64,000 nt of DNA, from contig NZ_CP121682.1 in assembly GCF_029760955.1 (NCBI RefSeq), positions 6,572,001 to 6,636,000 of the forward strand, given 5' to 3'. This document shows positions 34,635-42,587 of this stretch, one piece after another. Position numbers and translations under genes: made by a program. The stretch comes from Streptomyces cathayae (lineage in GTDB: Bacteria; Actinomycetota; Actinomycetes; Streptomycetales; Streptomycetaceae). Under the pieces are notes generated by a model. It did not search any database and had not been told where the DNA came from. It saw only the letters and a list, made by a program, of their open reading frames with translations. How positions within the stretch are numbered: position 1 is the first letter of the stretch; each line of letters opens with the position of its first letter.

Positions 34635-35075
34635 ATGGAGGAGCTGGACCGACAGATCGTGCAGCTGCTCGTCAAGGACGGGCGGATGAGCTACACAGAC
34701 CTGGGCAAGGCCACGGGCCTGTCCACGTCGGCCGTGCACCAGCGGGTGCGCAGGCTGGAACAGCGTGGCGTCATCCGCGGCTATGCCGCGGTCGTCGACC
34801 CGGATGCCGTCGGTCTGCCCATGACCGCCTTCATCTCGGTCAAGCCGTTCGACCCCAGCGCCCCCGACGACATCGCGGACCGCCTCGCGGGCGTGCCCGA
34901 GATCGAGGCCTGCCACAGTGTCGCGGGCGACGAGAACTACATCCTCAAGGTGCGGGTGGCCACTCCGCGCCAACTGGAGGAACTGCTCGCCCGCGTGCGC
35001 TCGCTGGCGGGCGTCTCCACCCGGACGACGGTGGTCCTGTCCACTCCGTACGAGGCCCGTCCGCCGCGCGTCTGA
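34635..35075 (+). CDS. Lrp/AsnC-family transcriptional regulator
   Basis: A 146-residue protein with a winged helix at the N-terminus (MEELDRQIVQLLVKDGRMSY, recognition helix GLSTSAVHQRVRRL) and a RAM effector domain (MTAFISVKPFDPSAPDD, CHSVAGDENYILKVRVA with the typical GDENY/GDYDY ligand-loop word). It probably senses an amino acid. The ATG at 34635 lacks a Shine-Dalgarno and fits a leaderless message. An amidohydrolase gene follows 126 bp downstream on the same strand. Confidence 0.9.
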   Translation: MEELDRQIVQLLVKDGRMSYTDLGKATGLSTSAVHQRVRRLEQRGVIRGYAAVVDPDAVGLPMTAFISVKPFDPSAPDDIADRLAGVPEIEACHSVAGDENYILKVRVATPRQLEELLARVRSLAGVSTRTTVVLSTPYEARPPRV

Positions 35076-35201
35076 CCCGCACCCGCGCGGGGGTGCGCCG
35101 CCGCGACCGGATGTGCGGCGCGCAGGCGCAGCGGTGCGCAGGTGAGGTGAGGAGCGGCCCTGGGTGCGGGCCCGGCCCCGCGAGGGGCGACACTGTGGGT
35201 C

Positions 35202-36830
35202 ATGAGTGAACGCACCGTCCCGCCGCACACCGTCCTGCTCCGCCGCGGCGAGGTCCACAGCCCCGCCGACCCCTTCGCCACCGCGATGGTCGTCGAAGGC
35301 GGCCAGATCGCCTGGGTCGGCTCCGAGGGCGCCGCCGACTCCTTCGCGGACGGTGTGGACGAGGTGATCGACCTCGACGGGGCGCTGGTCACCCCGGCGT
35401 TCACCGACGCGCACGTGCACACCACGGCCACCGGACTGGCCCTCACCGGCCTCGACCTGTCCGACGCCCCCTCCCTGCAGGCCGCGCTGGCCCGGGTGCG
35501 GGAGTTCGCCGCGGCCCGCCCGGCCGACCGGGTCCTGCTCGGCCACGGCTGGGACGCGTCCCGCTGGCCGGACGGCCGCCCCCCGACCCGCGCCGAACTC
35601 GACGCGGCCACCGGCGGACGCCCTCTCTACCTCAGCCGGATCGACGTCCACTCCGCGGTCGTCACCACCGCGCTGCTCGACCTCGTCAGCGGTGAGAACA
35701 CCCGCGAGATCGCCCGCGAGGCACCCGGCGGGGCCCGGCCGCTCACCGGTGACGCCCACCACGCCGTACGCGCCGCCGCCCTGGGCGCCGTCACGCCCGC
35801 CCAGCGCACCGAGGCGCAGCGTGCCGCCCTGGCCCACGCCGTCTCCCTGGGCATCGGCACCGTCCACGAGTGCGGTGGCCCGGAGATCTCCTCCGAGGAC
35901 GACTTCACCGGCCTGCTGCGGCTCGCCGCCGAGGGCGGCGGCCCGCGCGCCGTCGGCTACTGGGCCGAGCGGGACGTCGCCAAGGCCCGCGCACTGGGCG
36001 CGACCGGCGCCGCGGGCGACCTGTTCGCCGACGGGGCCCTCGGCTCGCACACCGCCTGCCTGCACGAGCCGTACGCCGACGCCGGCCACACGGGCACCGC
36101 CCACCTGGACGCCGCCGCCGTCGCCGCCCACGTGGTCGACTGCACCGGGGCGGGCCTGCAGGCGGGCTTCCACGCCATCGGCGACGCCGCCCTCGGCGCG
36201 GTGGTCGACGGGATGCGCGCCGCCGCCGAGAAGGTCGGCCTCGCGCGTGTGCGGGCCGCCCGGCACCGGGTCGAGCACGCCGAGATGCTCACTGCCGAGA
36301 CCGTCGCAGCGTTCGCCGAACTCGGCCTGACCGCCTCCGTCCAGCCCGCCTTCGACGCCCTGTGGGGCGGCGAGGACGGCATGTACGCCCGGCGTCTGGG
36401 CGTGGCGCGGGCCCGCTCCCTGAACCCCTTCGCGGCCCTGCTGCGCGCCGGTGTCCCGCTCGCCTTCGGATCGGACAGCCCGGTCACGCCCCTCGATCCG
36501 TGGGGCACCGTCCGGGCCGCCGCCTTCCACCGCACGCCCGAGCACCGGGTCTCCGTGCGGGCCGCGTTCACCGCGCACACGCGGGGCGGCTGGCGGGCGA
36601 TCGGACGTGACGACGCGGGCATCCTGGTGCCGGGAGCCCCTGCCGACTACGCCGTGTGGCACACCGGCGACCTTGTCGTACAGGCACCCGACGACCGGGT
36701 GGCGCGCTGGTCCACCGACCCCCGCTCCGGCACCCCCGGGCTGCCGGACCTGACCCCGGGCGGCGACCTGCCCGTCTGTCGGCGCACGGTGGTCGGCGGA
36801 CGCACGGTCTTCGTACGGCCGGGAGAGTGA
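35202..36830 (+). CDS. Amidohydrolase family 3 (YtcJ-like)
   Basis: A 542-residue metal-dependent hydrolase of the amidohydrolase superfamily. The metal ligands are visible: HxH in FTDAHVHTTATG (about residue 70), His in GFHAIGDAALG, His in HRVEHAEM and Asp in AFGSDSPVTPLDPW. Its small beta-sandwich is made from both ends (N-terminal LRRGEVHSP..., C-terminal DYAVWHTGDLVVQ). YtcJ-type enzymes hydrolyse amide bonds in N-acyl compounds or cyclic amides; the exact substrate is unknown. Start ATG 35202 has no near Shine-Dalgarno and a CACTGT six bases ahead, so a leaderless message is possible. Confidence 0.86.
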   Translation: MSERTVPPHTVLLRRGEVHSPADPFATAMVVEGGQIAWVGSEGAADSFADGVDEVIDLDGALVTPAFTDAHVHTTATGLALTGLDLSDAPSLQAALARVREFAAARPADRVLLGHGWDASRWPDGRPPTRAELDAATGGRPLYLSRIDVHSAVVTTALLDLVSGENTREIAREAPGGARPLTGDAHHAVRAAALGAVTPAQRTEAQRAALAHAVSLGIGTVHECGGPEISSEDDFTGLLRLAAEGGGPRAVGYWAERDVAKARALGATGAAGDLFADGALGSHTACLHEPYADAGHTGTAHLDAAAVAAHVVDCTGAGLQAGFHAIGDAALGAVVDGMRAAAEKVGLARVRAARHRVEHAEMLTAETVAAFAELGLTASVQPAFDALWGGEDGMYARRLGVARARSLNPFAALLRAGVPLAFGSDSPVTPLDPWGTVRAAAFHRTPEHRVSVRAAFTAHTRGGWRAIGRDDAGILVPGAPADYAVWHTGDLVVQAPDDRVARWSTDPRSGTPGLPDLTPGGDLPVCRRTVVGGRTVFVRPGE

Positions 36831-37380
36831 TCTCCACGGACCGCCCGGCGACGAGCACGTGCCGAGCCCCCGTCTCGCGACCTGCGCATCCTCCCCGCCG
36901 GCCGGACACCTGAACCGCATTGCGCAGGTCAAACGTCTGTTGGCGGGAAGCAGCGGGGGGAAAGCTAGGTTCGGCGGGGTCCACCATCGGACGCCCGACC
37001 GGGGAAGTTCCGCCCACTCGAGGCAGCGCCGCTGGGTCAGGGACGGTGTGCCGCGCCGGGCACCGTCACCGGGAGCCAGGCTCAGCATCGGCGCGGCGCG
37101 AGGGAACGTTCCGGTGGGTCGGGAAGGTGTGGCCCCGGGTGGGGCCGGGCGCTCAGTAGACAACGGCTTCAGGTCGACTCGCAGCCGGCGGGTCCCAGGT
37201 CGGACCGAAGGGCGCCGGGCCCCCATCCGCCGTACACCGCCGCCCGGGGCCTTCTCCACGGGGGAAGGCCCGTTCCCACTCGATCTTCGGAAATTAACAC
37301 CATCATATGAACGTCATGCCATGTCGGTGCAGGCTGTGACCACTATGGTGGGACCCTGAACATGACATGAAGGGGCAGTT
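36831..37380. other. Intergenic region with possible non-coding transcript, upstream of ppm1
   Basis: 550 bp without a convincing ORF. A -10 box TAGGTT (36966-36971) with TTGGCG 20 bp upstream could start a transcript that runs about 290 nt to a hairpin at 37247-37271. A separate AT-richer stretch (37285-37350) precedes ppm1 and contains the -10-like TATGGT at 37344-37349. Confidence 0.45.
37247..37271 (+). terminator. Hairpin upstream of ppm1
   Basis: GGGCCTTC pairs with GAAGGCCC across a nine-base loop (TCCACGGGG) that can pair further. It is followed by GTTCCCACTC. It may terminate a short RNA from about 36978 or read-through from the amidohydrolase gene. Confidence 0.45.
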
Positions 37381-38220
37381 GTGGACGACGGCGAGGGGAC
37401 CCGCGCGGCGGAAGCCCAGGGGAGGACTTTCGGCCCGCTCGGCACGGCCTTGGTGATCATCCCGACCTACAACGAGGCGGAGAACATCAAGGCGATCGTC
37501 GGCCGGGTGCGCAAGGCCGTTCCCGAGGCTCACGTTCTCGTGGCCGACGACAACAGCCCCGACGGCACCGGCAGGCTCGCCGACGAGCTGGCCGCCACGG
37601 ACGACCACGTCCAGGTACTGCACCGCAAGGGCAAGGAGGGCCTGGGCGCCGCGTACCTCGCGGGCTTCCGCTGGGGCGCGGAGCGCGACTACGGCGTACT
37701 CGTCGAGATGGACGCGGACGGCTCTCACCAGCCCGAGGAACTGCCCCGTCTGCTGACCGCACTCAAGGGTGCCGACCTGGTGCTCGGTTCGCGCTGGGTG
37801 CCCGGCGGCCGGGTGGTCAACTGGCCCAAGTCCCGTGAGTACATCTCGCGCGGGGGCAGCCTCTACTCGCGGGTGGCGCTCGATCTGCCGCTGCGCGACA
37901 TCACCGGCGGCTTCCGCGCGTTCCGCCGCGAGACCCTGGAGGGCCTGGGTCTGGACGACGTCGCCTCCCAGGGCTACTGCTTCCAGGTCGACCTCGCCCG
38001 TCGTGCGGTCAAGGCCGGCTACCACGTCGTCGAGGTGCCCATCACCTTCGTCGAGCGGGAACTCGGCGACTCGAAGATGAGCCGCGACATCGTCGTCGAG
38101 GCGTTGTGGCGGGTCACCGCGTGGGGCGTGGGGGACAGGGTCGGCAAGGTCCTGGGACGTGAGGACGCCGGACGGACCGGGCGGTCGCAGCGGGCCGAGG
38201 AGACGAAGCAGGGCGGATAG
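37381..38220 (+). CDS. ppm1: Polyprenol-phosphate mannose synthase
   Basis: A 279-residue GT2 glycosyltransferase that transfers mannose from GDP-mannose to polyprenyl phosphate at the inner membrane face, feeding Pmt-type protein O-mannosylation. Signatures: VIIPTYNEAENI near residue 25, VADDNSPDGTG, the metal-binding VEMDADGSHQPEEL (DxD-like), LGSRWVPGGRVVNWP and GSLYSRVALDLPLRDITGGFRAFRRE. It has no C-terminal membrane domain, like S. coelicolor Ppm1 (SCO1423 from memory). GTG 37381 has AAGGGG upstream. fxsA follows 109 bp downstream. Confidence 0.9.
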   Translation: MDDGEGTRAAEAQGRTFGPLGTALVIIPTYNEAENIKAIVGRVRKAVPEAHVLVADDNSPDGTGRLADELAATDDHVQVLHRKGKEGLGAAYLAGFRWGAERDYGVLVEMDADGSHQPEELPRLLTALKGADLVLGSRWVPGGRVVNWPKSREYISRGGSLYSRVALDLPLRDITGGFRAFRRETLEGLGLDDVASQGYCFQVDLARRAVKAGYHVVEVPITFVERELGDSKMSRDIVVEALWRVTAWGVGDRVGKVLGREDAGRTGRSQRAEETKQGG

Positions 38221-38329
38221 GCGGCAGGGCCCGCCGGGCGGACGGGCGGGCCGCGGGTGCGTTCACCGCCCCGAGGGCCCGCCGGGCCCGCTTATCCCGT
38301 GCTGAGCAGGGGCCAGGCACACTGGGAGC

Positions 38330-38911
38330 ATGACGACTGGCGCTCAGACCCCGAACCCCGTCCGGCCCCGGCGCTCCCGGCTGCGCACCGTTCTGCCGCT
38401 CGGCGTCGCCGCGTGGCTGGTGCTGGAGATCTGGCTGCTCACGGTCCTCGCCGGAGCGTCGAACGGGCTGGTGGTCTTCCTGGTGCTGCTGGCCGGCCTG
38501 GTGCTCGGCTCGGTGGTGATCAAGCGAGCCGGCCGACGCGCCTTCAAGAACCTCACCGAGACGCTGCAGCAGCAACAGGGCGGCGTGCTGCCCGAGCCCC
38601 GGCCGAACAGCGAGGGCAACGGCCTGATGATGCTGGGCGGGCTGCTGCTGATCATCCCGGGCCTGGTCTCCGACGCGGCCGGTCTGCTGCTGCTGGTGCC
38701 CCCGGTCCAGAAGGCCGTGAGCCGCCACGCCGAGCGCACCTTCGAGCGCAAGCTGCGCGAGGCCGCCCAGGGCTCCCTGGGCGGTGCCTTCCAGCAGGTG
38801 CGTATCCACCGGCCCGACGGCAAGGTGGTCCAGGGCGAGGTGATCAGGGACGAGCGCGGTACCCCGCCGGGCGACTTCCCGCAGGAGCCCCGGCCGCCGC
38901 TCCCACGCTGA
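38330..38911 (+). CDS. fxsA: FxsA family membrane protein
   Basis: A 193-residue inner-membrane protein of the FxsA family. It has two closely spaced hydrophobic segments near residues 20-65 (LPLGVAAWLVLEIWLLTVLA; VVFLVLLAGLVLGSVVI) and another pair near 98-125 (LMMLGGLLLIIPGLVSDAAG, the most conserved FxsA block), then a hydrophilic C-terminus. E. coli FxsA affects phage T7 exclusion by F; its role in Streptomyces is unknown. ATG 38330 has GGGAG just upstream. It ends 14 bp before the 25-bp hairpin separating it from rbpA. Confidence 0.88.
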   Translation: MTTGAQTPNPVRPRRSRLRTVLPLGVAAWLVLEIWLLTVLAGASNGLVVFLVLLAGLVLGSVVIKRAGRRAFKNLTETLQQQQGGVLPEPRPNSEGNGLMMLGGLLLIIPGLVSDAAGLLLLVPPVQKAVSRHAERTFERKLREAAQGSLGGAFQQVRIHRPDGKVVQGEVIRDERGTPPGDFPQEPRPPLPR

Positions 38912-38925
38912 GGACCGAGCCGGAC

Positions 38926-38979
38926 GCACATGGACCGCGGGCGCCGTACCAACTGGTACGGCGCCCGCGGTCCATGTGC
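38926..38979. terminator. Bidirectional terminator, perfect 25-bp hairpin
   Basis: The arms 38926-38950 (GCACATGGACCG...GTACC) and 38955-38979 are perfectly complementary over 25 bp with a four-base loop AACT. It lies between the convergent fxsA and rbpA genes and should stop both transcripts. Confidence 0.9.
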
Positions 38980-39017
38980 TGCTGTGCGCTGTGCTCCCGC
39001 ACGATCATCCGTCGGGA

Positions 39018-39392
39018 TCAAGCCGACTTTCGGCTGTCCCGGGGGTGAACCGCGATGTTCATCGCACCGGAGCGCAGAACGGCGAGACGCTCCTCGAGGA
39101 CCTCTTCGAGTTCCTCACGGGTGCGTCGCTCCATCAGCATGTCCCAATGCGTACGTGCGGGCTTGGCCTTCTTCTCCTCGGGGCCGTCGCCGTCCACCAG
39201 GAGTGCCTGGGCACCGCAGACCTTGCACTCCCACTCCGGCGGGATCTCCGCCTCGACCGAGAAGGGCATCTCGAAGCGGTGCCCCTTCTCGCATGCGTAC
39301 TCCACGGCCTGGCGTGGTGCCAGGTCGATGCCGCGGTCCGTCTCGTAGCTGGTCACCACGAGGCGCGTGCCGCGAAGAGCTCGCTCACTCAT
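39018..39392 (-). CDS. rbpA: RNA polymerase-binding protein RbpA
   Basis: A 124-residue actinobacterial transcription factor that binds RNA polymerase and group I/II sigma factors, stabilising open complexes. The N-terminus MSERALRGTRLVV, the central zinc-binding-like core (VEYACEKGHRFEMPFSVEA, ECKVCGAQALLV) and the C-terminal sigma-interaction helix (RTHWDMLMERRTREELEEVL) are all present. Homologous to S. coelicolor SCO1421 from memory. A perfect sigma-R promoter (39453-39480) lies upstream, consistent with the known thiol-stress induction of rbpA. Confidence 0.96.
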   Translation of the reverse strand: MSERALRGTRLVVTSYETDRGIDLAPRQAVEYACEKGHRFEMPFSVEAEIPPEWECKVCGAQALLVDGDGPEEKKAKPARTHWDMLMERRTREELEEVLEERLAVLRSGAMNIAVHPRDSRKSA

Positions 39393-39452
39393 GAATCGTG
39401 CCTCCCGGGCTTGTCGCCCACAGGACAGGTGTCGCTGTCGTCGTCATCCGGT

Positions 39453-39480
39453 CAACGTCCGGTCGGCGGTAAAGATTCCC
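39453..39480 (-). promoter_or_regulatory. Sigma-R promoter of rbpA
   Basis: On the minus strand GGGAAT (39480-39475), an 18-bp spacer and GTTG (39456-39453) match the SigR consensus GGGAAT-N18-GTT exactly. It starts transcription about 50-55 nt before the rbpA ATG. Confidence 0.85.
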
Positions 39481-39658
39481 GTTCCGGGCCATGTGTCGCC
39501 GTCGTAGCCGCAGCCTTGTCAACCAGTGCAGTACCCACCGGCGCCTGGTTTGTCACATCTAATGACAGATGCAACACGGCGTTTCGGCATCTTTGACGCG
39601 CAGTAACGGTACACCTGGCAGGCCAAACGCGTACACTACAGCCCTTTCGCGCCGAGTG

Positions 39659-41011
39659 CTAAATCTTCTCCGGAACGGGGTTCCCCGCGGCGGCGACCGC
39701 CCGGCGTACCGGAACCCGCGCGAGCAGCGCGAAACCGAGGACGAAGAAGACCACCAGCGAGATGATCGCGTCCCGGTAGCTGCCCGTCAGCTGGTAGGTG
39801 AGTCCGAACAGCAGCGGACCGAGCCAGCTCATCCCGCGATCGCTCAGCTCGTACGCCGAGAAGTACTCGGCCTCCTTGCCGGGCGGTACGAGGTGGGAGA
39901 ACAGCGACCGGGACAGGGCCTGGCTGCCGCCGAGGACCAGGCCGATCCCGGCGGCCAGGACGAAGAACCACACCGGCTCCCCGGCGGGCAGGAAGTACCC
40001 GGCGGCCAGCGTCAGCGTCCAGGCGACCAGTGAGCCGAGGATCGTGTGCTTCGCCCCGTGCATCCGGGCCAGCCGGCCCAGCGCCAGCGCGCCGACCACC
40101 GCCAGTACCTGGACCAGCAGCACGGCGACGATGAGTGTGGACTGCCCGAGCCCCAACTCCTTCGAGCCGTAGACCGAGGCCTGCGAGATCACCGTCTGGA
40201 TGCCGTCGTTGTAGACCAGGTACGCCAGCAGGAAGGCGAGCGTGAGCGGGTGGCGCCGCATGTCGCGGACGGTCGCCGCGAGCTGCCGGAAACCGGACAG
40301 GGCGGACGACGCCTCCCGAGCGGGGGCACGGCGGTCGCGCAGCCGCCGCAGCGGCACCAGGGTGAAGGCACCCCACCACAGACCCGCCGACGCCAGGCAG
40401 ATACGGACCGCCATGCCCTCGGAGAGTCCGAAAGCGTCATGGGCGGAGTAGAGGATCAGGTTGGCGACGAGGACCAGGGCGCCCGCCGCGTAGCCGAAGG
40501 CCCAGCCCCGCGAGGAGACCGCGTCGCGTTCCTGGGGAGTGGCGATCTGCGGCAGGTAGGAGTTGTAGAGCATCATCGCCACGGACTGCGCCGCGTTCGC
40601 CACGACCAGCAGGGCGCCGCCCAGCAGATAGCGCTCGCCGTCGAGGAGGAACATGCACGCCGTGGCGGCGGCTCCCGTGTAGGCGGCGGCCGCGAGGAGC
40701 GGCTTCTTGCGGCCGGTGCGGTCGGCGGCGGCCCCCACCAGCGGCATCACGAGCACCGCCAGGATCACCGACAGGGACACCGAGTACGCGAAGAACGACC
40801 CGGCGCGCACCGGAACGCCGAACGGATGCACGAACCCGTCCGCGTCCGCCGCGGCCTCGGCGACCGACGTCAGATAGGGGCCGAGGAACACCGTGAGCAC
40901 GCTCGTGGAGTACACGGAGCACGCCCAGTCGTAGAAGTACCAGCCGCGCTGCTCGTACCGTCGGCCGGCCGCCTCGTCCGCTGCCGGTGATCGCACGGTG
41001 CCGTCGCCCAC
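39659..41011 (-). CDS. MFS transporter, UMF1/Atg22-like
   Basis: A 450-residue carrier with about twelve membrane segments. The start of the mature fold, EQRGWYFYDWACSVYSTSVL, is characteristic of the UMF1/Atg22-like group, in which efflux of amino acids is known for the yeast relative. Other features are GAAADRTGRKKPLL (motif A) and LVYNDGIQTVISQASVYG in segment 7. GTG 41011 is preferred for its GAGGG Shine-Dalgarno five bases upstream; the frame is open far upstream without family similarity. Forty-seven bases separate it from the upstream GDPD gene on the same strand. Confidence 0.85.
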   Translation of the reverse strand: MGDGTVRSPAADEAAGRRYEQRGWYFYDWACSVYSTSVLTVFLGPYLTSVAEAAADADGFVHPFGVPVRAGSFFAYSVSLSVILAVLVMPLVGAAADRTGRKKPLLAAAAYTGAAATACMFLLDGERYLLGGALLVVANAAQSVAMMLYNSYLPQIATPQERDAVSSRGWAFGYAAGALVLVANLILYSAHDAFGLSEGMAVRICLASAGLWWGAFTLVPLRRLRDRRAPAREASSALSGFRQLAATVRDMRRHPLTLAFLLAYLVYNDGIQTVISQASVYGSKELGLGQSTLIVAVLLVQVLAVVGALALGRLARMHGAKHTILGSLVAWTLTLAAGYFLPAGEPVWFFVLAAGIGLVLGGSQALSRSLFSHLVPPGKEAEYFSAYELSDRGMSWLGPLLFGLTYQLTGSYRDAIISLVVFFVLGFALLARVPVRRAVAAAGNPVPEKI

Positions 41012-41058
41012 CCGTGCCCTCGCTTCCCCGTGAACGCGCTCGGTGTTCGGGCGGGGCC

Positions 41059-41826
41059 TCAGACCCACAGGCCGCGGTCCTCCATGACCGTGCGCAGTAT
41101 GTCGATGTGATCGGTCATGATGCCATCCACCCCCAGGTCCAGGAGCCGGTGCATCCGCTCGGGTTCGTTGACCGTCCACACGTGCACCTGGAGCCCGTGC
41201 GCGTGGGCGGTGCGCACGAAGCGGTGATCCACCACCGGGACGCCGGACTGGGCCTCCGGGACCTGGGCGGCGACGGCCGACCGGCGCACCGCGGCCGGCA
41301 GCCCCCACGAGCGCAGCCGCAGACTCAGCACCCCCCGCGTGCCGTACGACGTCGCGAGGCGGGGCCCGGCCAGCCGCTGGGCGCGCACCACGCGGGCCTC
41401 GGAGAAGGAGCCGAGGCAGACCCGGTCCCAGGCGTCCGTCCGCTCGATCAGGTCCAGGAAGGGCAGGAGAGCCGGCTCGGCCTTGACGTCGACGTTCCAC
41501 CGCACCTCGGGGAAGGCGGCCAGCAGTTCCTCGAAGAGGGGCACCGGCTCCCGGCCCGCCACGCGCGCCTGCCGCACGTCCCGCCACGGCAGGTCGGCGA
41601 TCCGGCCCGCCCCGTCCGTCACCCGGTCCAGGGTCGCGTCGTGGAACGCGACGAGCCGGCCGTCCCGCGTGACATGGACGTCCGTCTCGATGTAGCGGTA
41701 ACCCGCCTCGACGGCGCACCGGAACTGGCGTGCGGTGTTCTCCAGTCCGTCCGCCGCCCCGCCGCGGTGGGCGAACGCGATCGGGCCGGGATGGTCGAGG
41801 TAGGGGTGGCGTATCCGTGAGGTCAC
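41059..41826 (-). CDS. Glycerophosphodiester phosphodiesterase
   Basis: A 255-residue GDPD-family TIM barrel that hydrolyses deacylated phospholipids to glycerol-3-phosphate and an alcohol. Catalytic and metal residues are visible in IAFAHRGGAADGLENT (HRG plus Glu), ETDVHVTRDGRLVAFHDATLDR (ETD, His) and WNVDVKAE. The C-terminal QVHVWTVNEPERMHRLLDLGVDGIMTDHID block is typical. There is no signal peptide, so it is cytosolic. GTG 41826 overlaps the stop of the yczE-like gene by four bases, making these two a translationally coupled pair. Confidence 0.92.
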   Translation of the reverse strand: MTSRIRHPYLDHPGPIAFAHRGGAADGLENTARQFRCAVEAGYRYIETDVHVTRDGRLVAFHDATLDRVTDGAGRIADLPWRDVRQARVAGREPVPLFEELLAAFPEVRWNVDVKAEPALLPFLDLIERTDAWDRVCLGSFSEARVVRAQRLAGPRLATSYGTRGVLSLRLRSWGLPAAVRRSAVAAQVPEAQSGVPVVDHRFVRTAHAHGLQVHVWTVNEPERMHRLLDLGVDGIMTDHIDILRTVMEDRGLWV

Positions 41827-42557
41827 GGACGCAGTATCACCCCGTGCGGTTGACCGGTGGCAACGGCCGTGGGGCCGGTGGATGCCGAGGGGACGGCGAA
41901 CACCCGCAGGAAGAGCTGGGCGAGCGGACCGATCGTCACCGCGTACAGGAGGGTCGCCACGCCCACGGTGCCGCCGAGGGCGAAGCCCGTGGCGACCACC
42001 GCGACCTCGATGGCCGTACGCACCAGCCGGACCGACACCCCCGTGCGCTGGTTCAGGCCCGTCATCAGCCCGTCGCGCGGGCCCGGCCCGAAGCGCGCCG
42101 CGATGTACAGCCCGGTCGCCGCGCCGTTCAGCACGATCCCGGCCACCGTCATCGGTGCGCGCAGGGCCATGCCGTGTGCCTCGGGCACCACGGCCAGGGT
42201 CGCGTCCATGGCGGCGCCGATCACCAGGACGTTGGAGACCGTGCCGAGTCCCGGGCGCTGGCGCAGGGGGATCCACAGCAGCAGCACCGCCGCGCCCAGG
42301 GCGGTCACCACCAGGCCCATCGACAGGCCCGTCCGCTCGGACAGGCCCTGGTGCAGCACGTTCCACGGCTCCAGGCCGAGCCCGGACCTGACCAGCAGCG
42401 CCGAGCTCGCGCCGTACAGCGCCAGCCCGGTGTAGAGCTGGAACAGGCGCCGTGCGAGATACCTGTGCCGGGGCGATCGGCTGGACAGGGCATGCCCCCC
42501 GTAGTGGAAGTGGACTGACCCGTGACACCCTGTGGCGGGAAGGGGGATGCCATCCAT
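41823..42557 (-). CDS. yczE: YczE-like membrane protein
   Basis: A 244-residue integral membrane protein with five to six hydrophobic segments, matching the YczE/COG2364 family (FQLYTGLALYGASSALLVRS, GLGLEPWNVLHQGLSERTG and RFGPGPRDGLMTGLNQRTG). The pairing with a divergent MocR regulator is the known yczR-yczE arrangement of Gram-positive bacteria. Substrate unknown. ATG 42557 is the only sensible in-frame start, with no Shine-Dalgarno; it lies 30 bp from the regulator's start. The first copy of a repeated GTGGACTGA operator-like word (42510-42518) then falls inside its 5' coding part. Confidence 0.78.
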   Translation of the reverse strand: MDGIPLPATGCHGSVHFHYGGHALSSRSPRHRYLARRLFQLYTGLALYGASSALLVRSGLGLEPWNVLHQGLSERTGLSMGLVVTALGAAVLLLWIPLRQRPGLGTVSNVLVIGAAMDATLAVVPEAHGMALRAPMTVAGIVLNGAATGLYIAARFGPGPRDGLMTGLNQRTGVSVRLVRTAIEVAVVATGFALGGTVGVATLLYAVTIGPLAQLFLRVFAVPSASTGPTAVATGQPHGVILRP

Positions 42558-42582
42558 GGCCAATTCGAGGAAGGTGGACTGA
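42510..42582. promoter_or_regulatory. Direct-repeat operator candidate for the MocR regulator
   Basis: GTGGACTGA occurs at 42510-42518 and 42574-42582, both flanking the divergent starts of yczE and its MocR regulator. MocR/PdxR proteins bind direct repeats, so these are the natural candidates. Confidence 0.45.
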
Positions 42583-42587
42583 TTCAG

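Noticed and set aside
34449..37259. 936-codon minus-strand frame opposite the Lrp and amidohydrolase genes
   Set aside because: Antisense to two genes with complete motifs; no recognisable domain.
36859..37359. 166-codon plus-strand frame before ppm1
   Set aside because: Low-complexity Arg/Pro/Ser sequence with no Shine-Dalgarno; better explained as non-coding leader.
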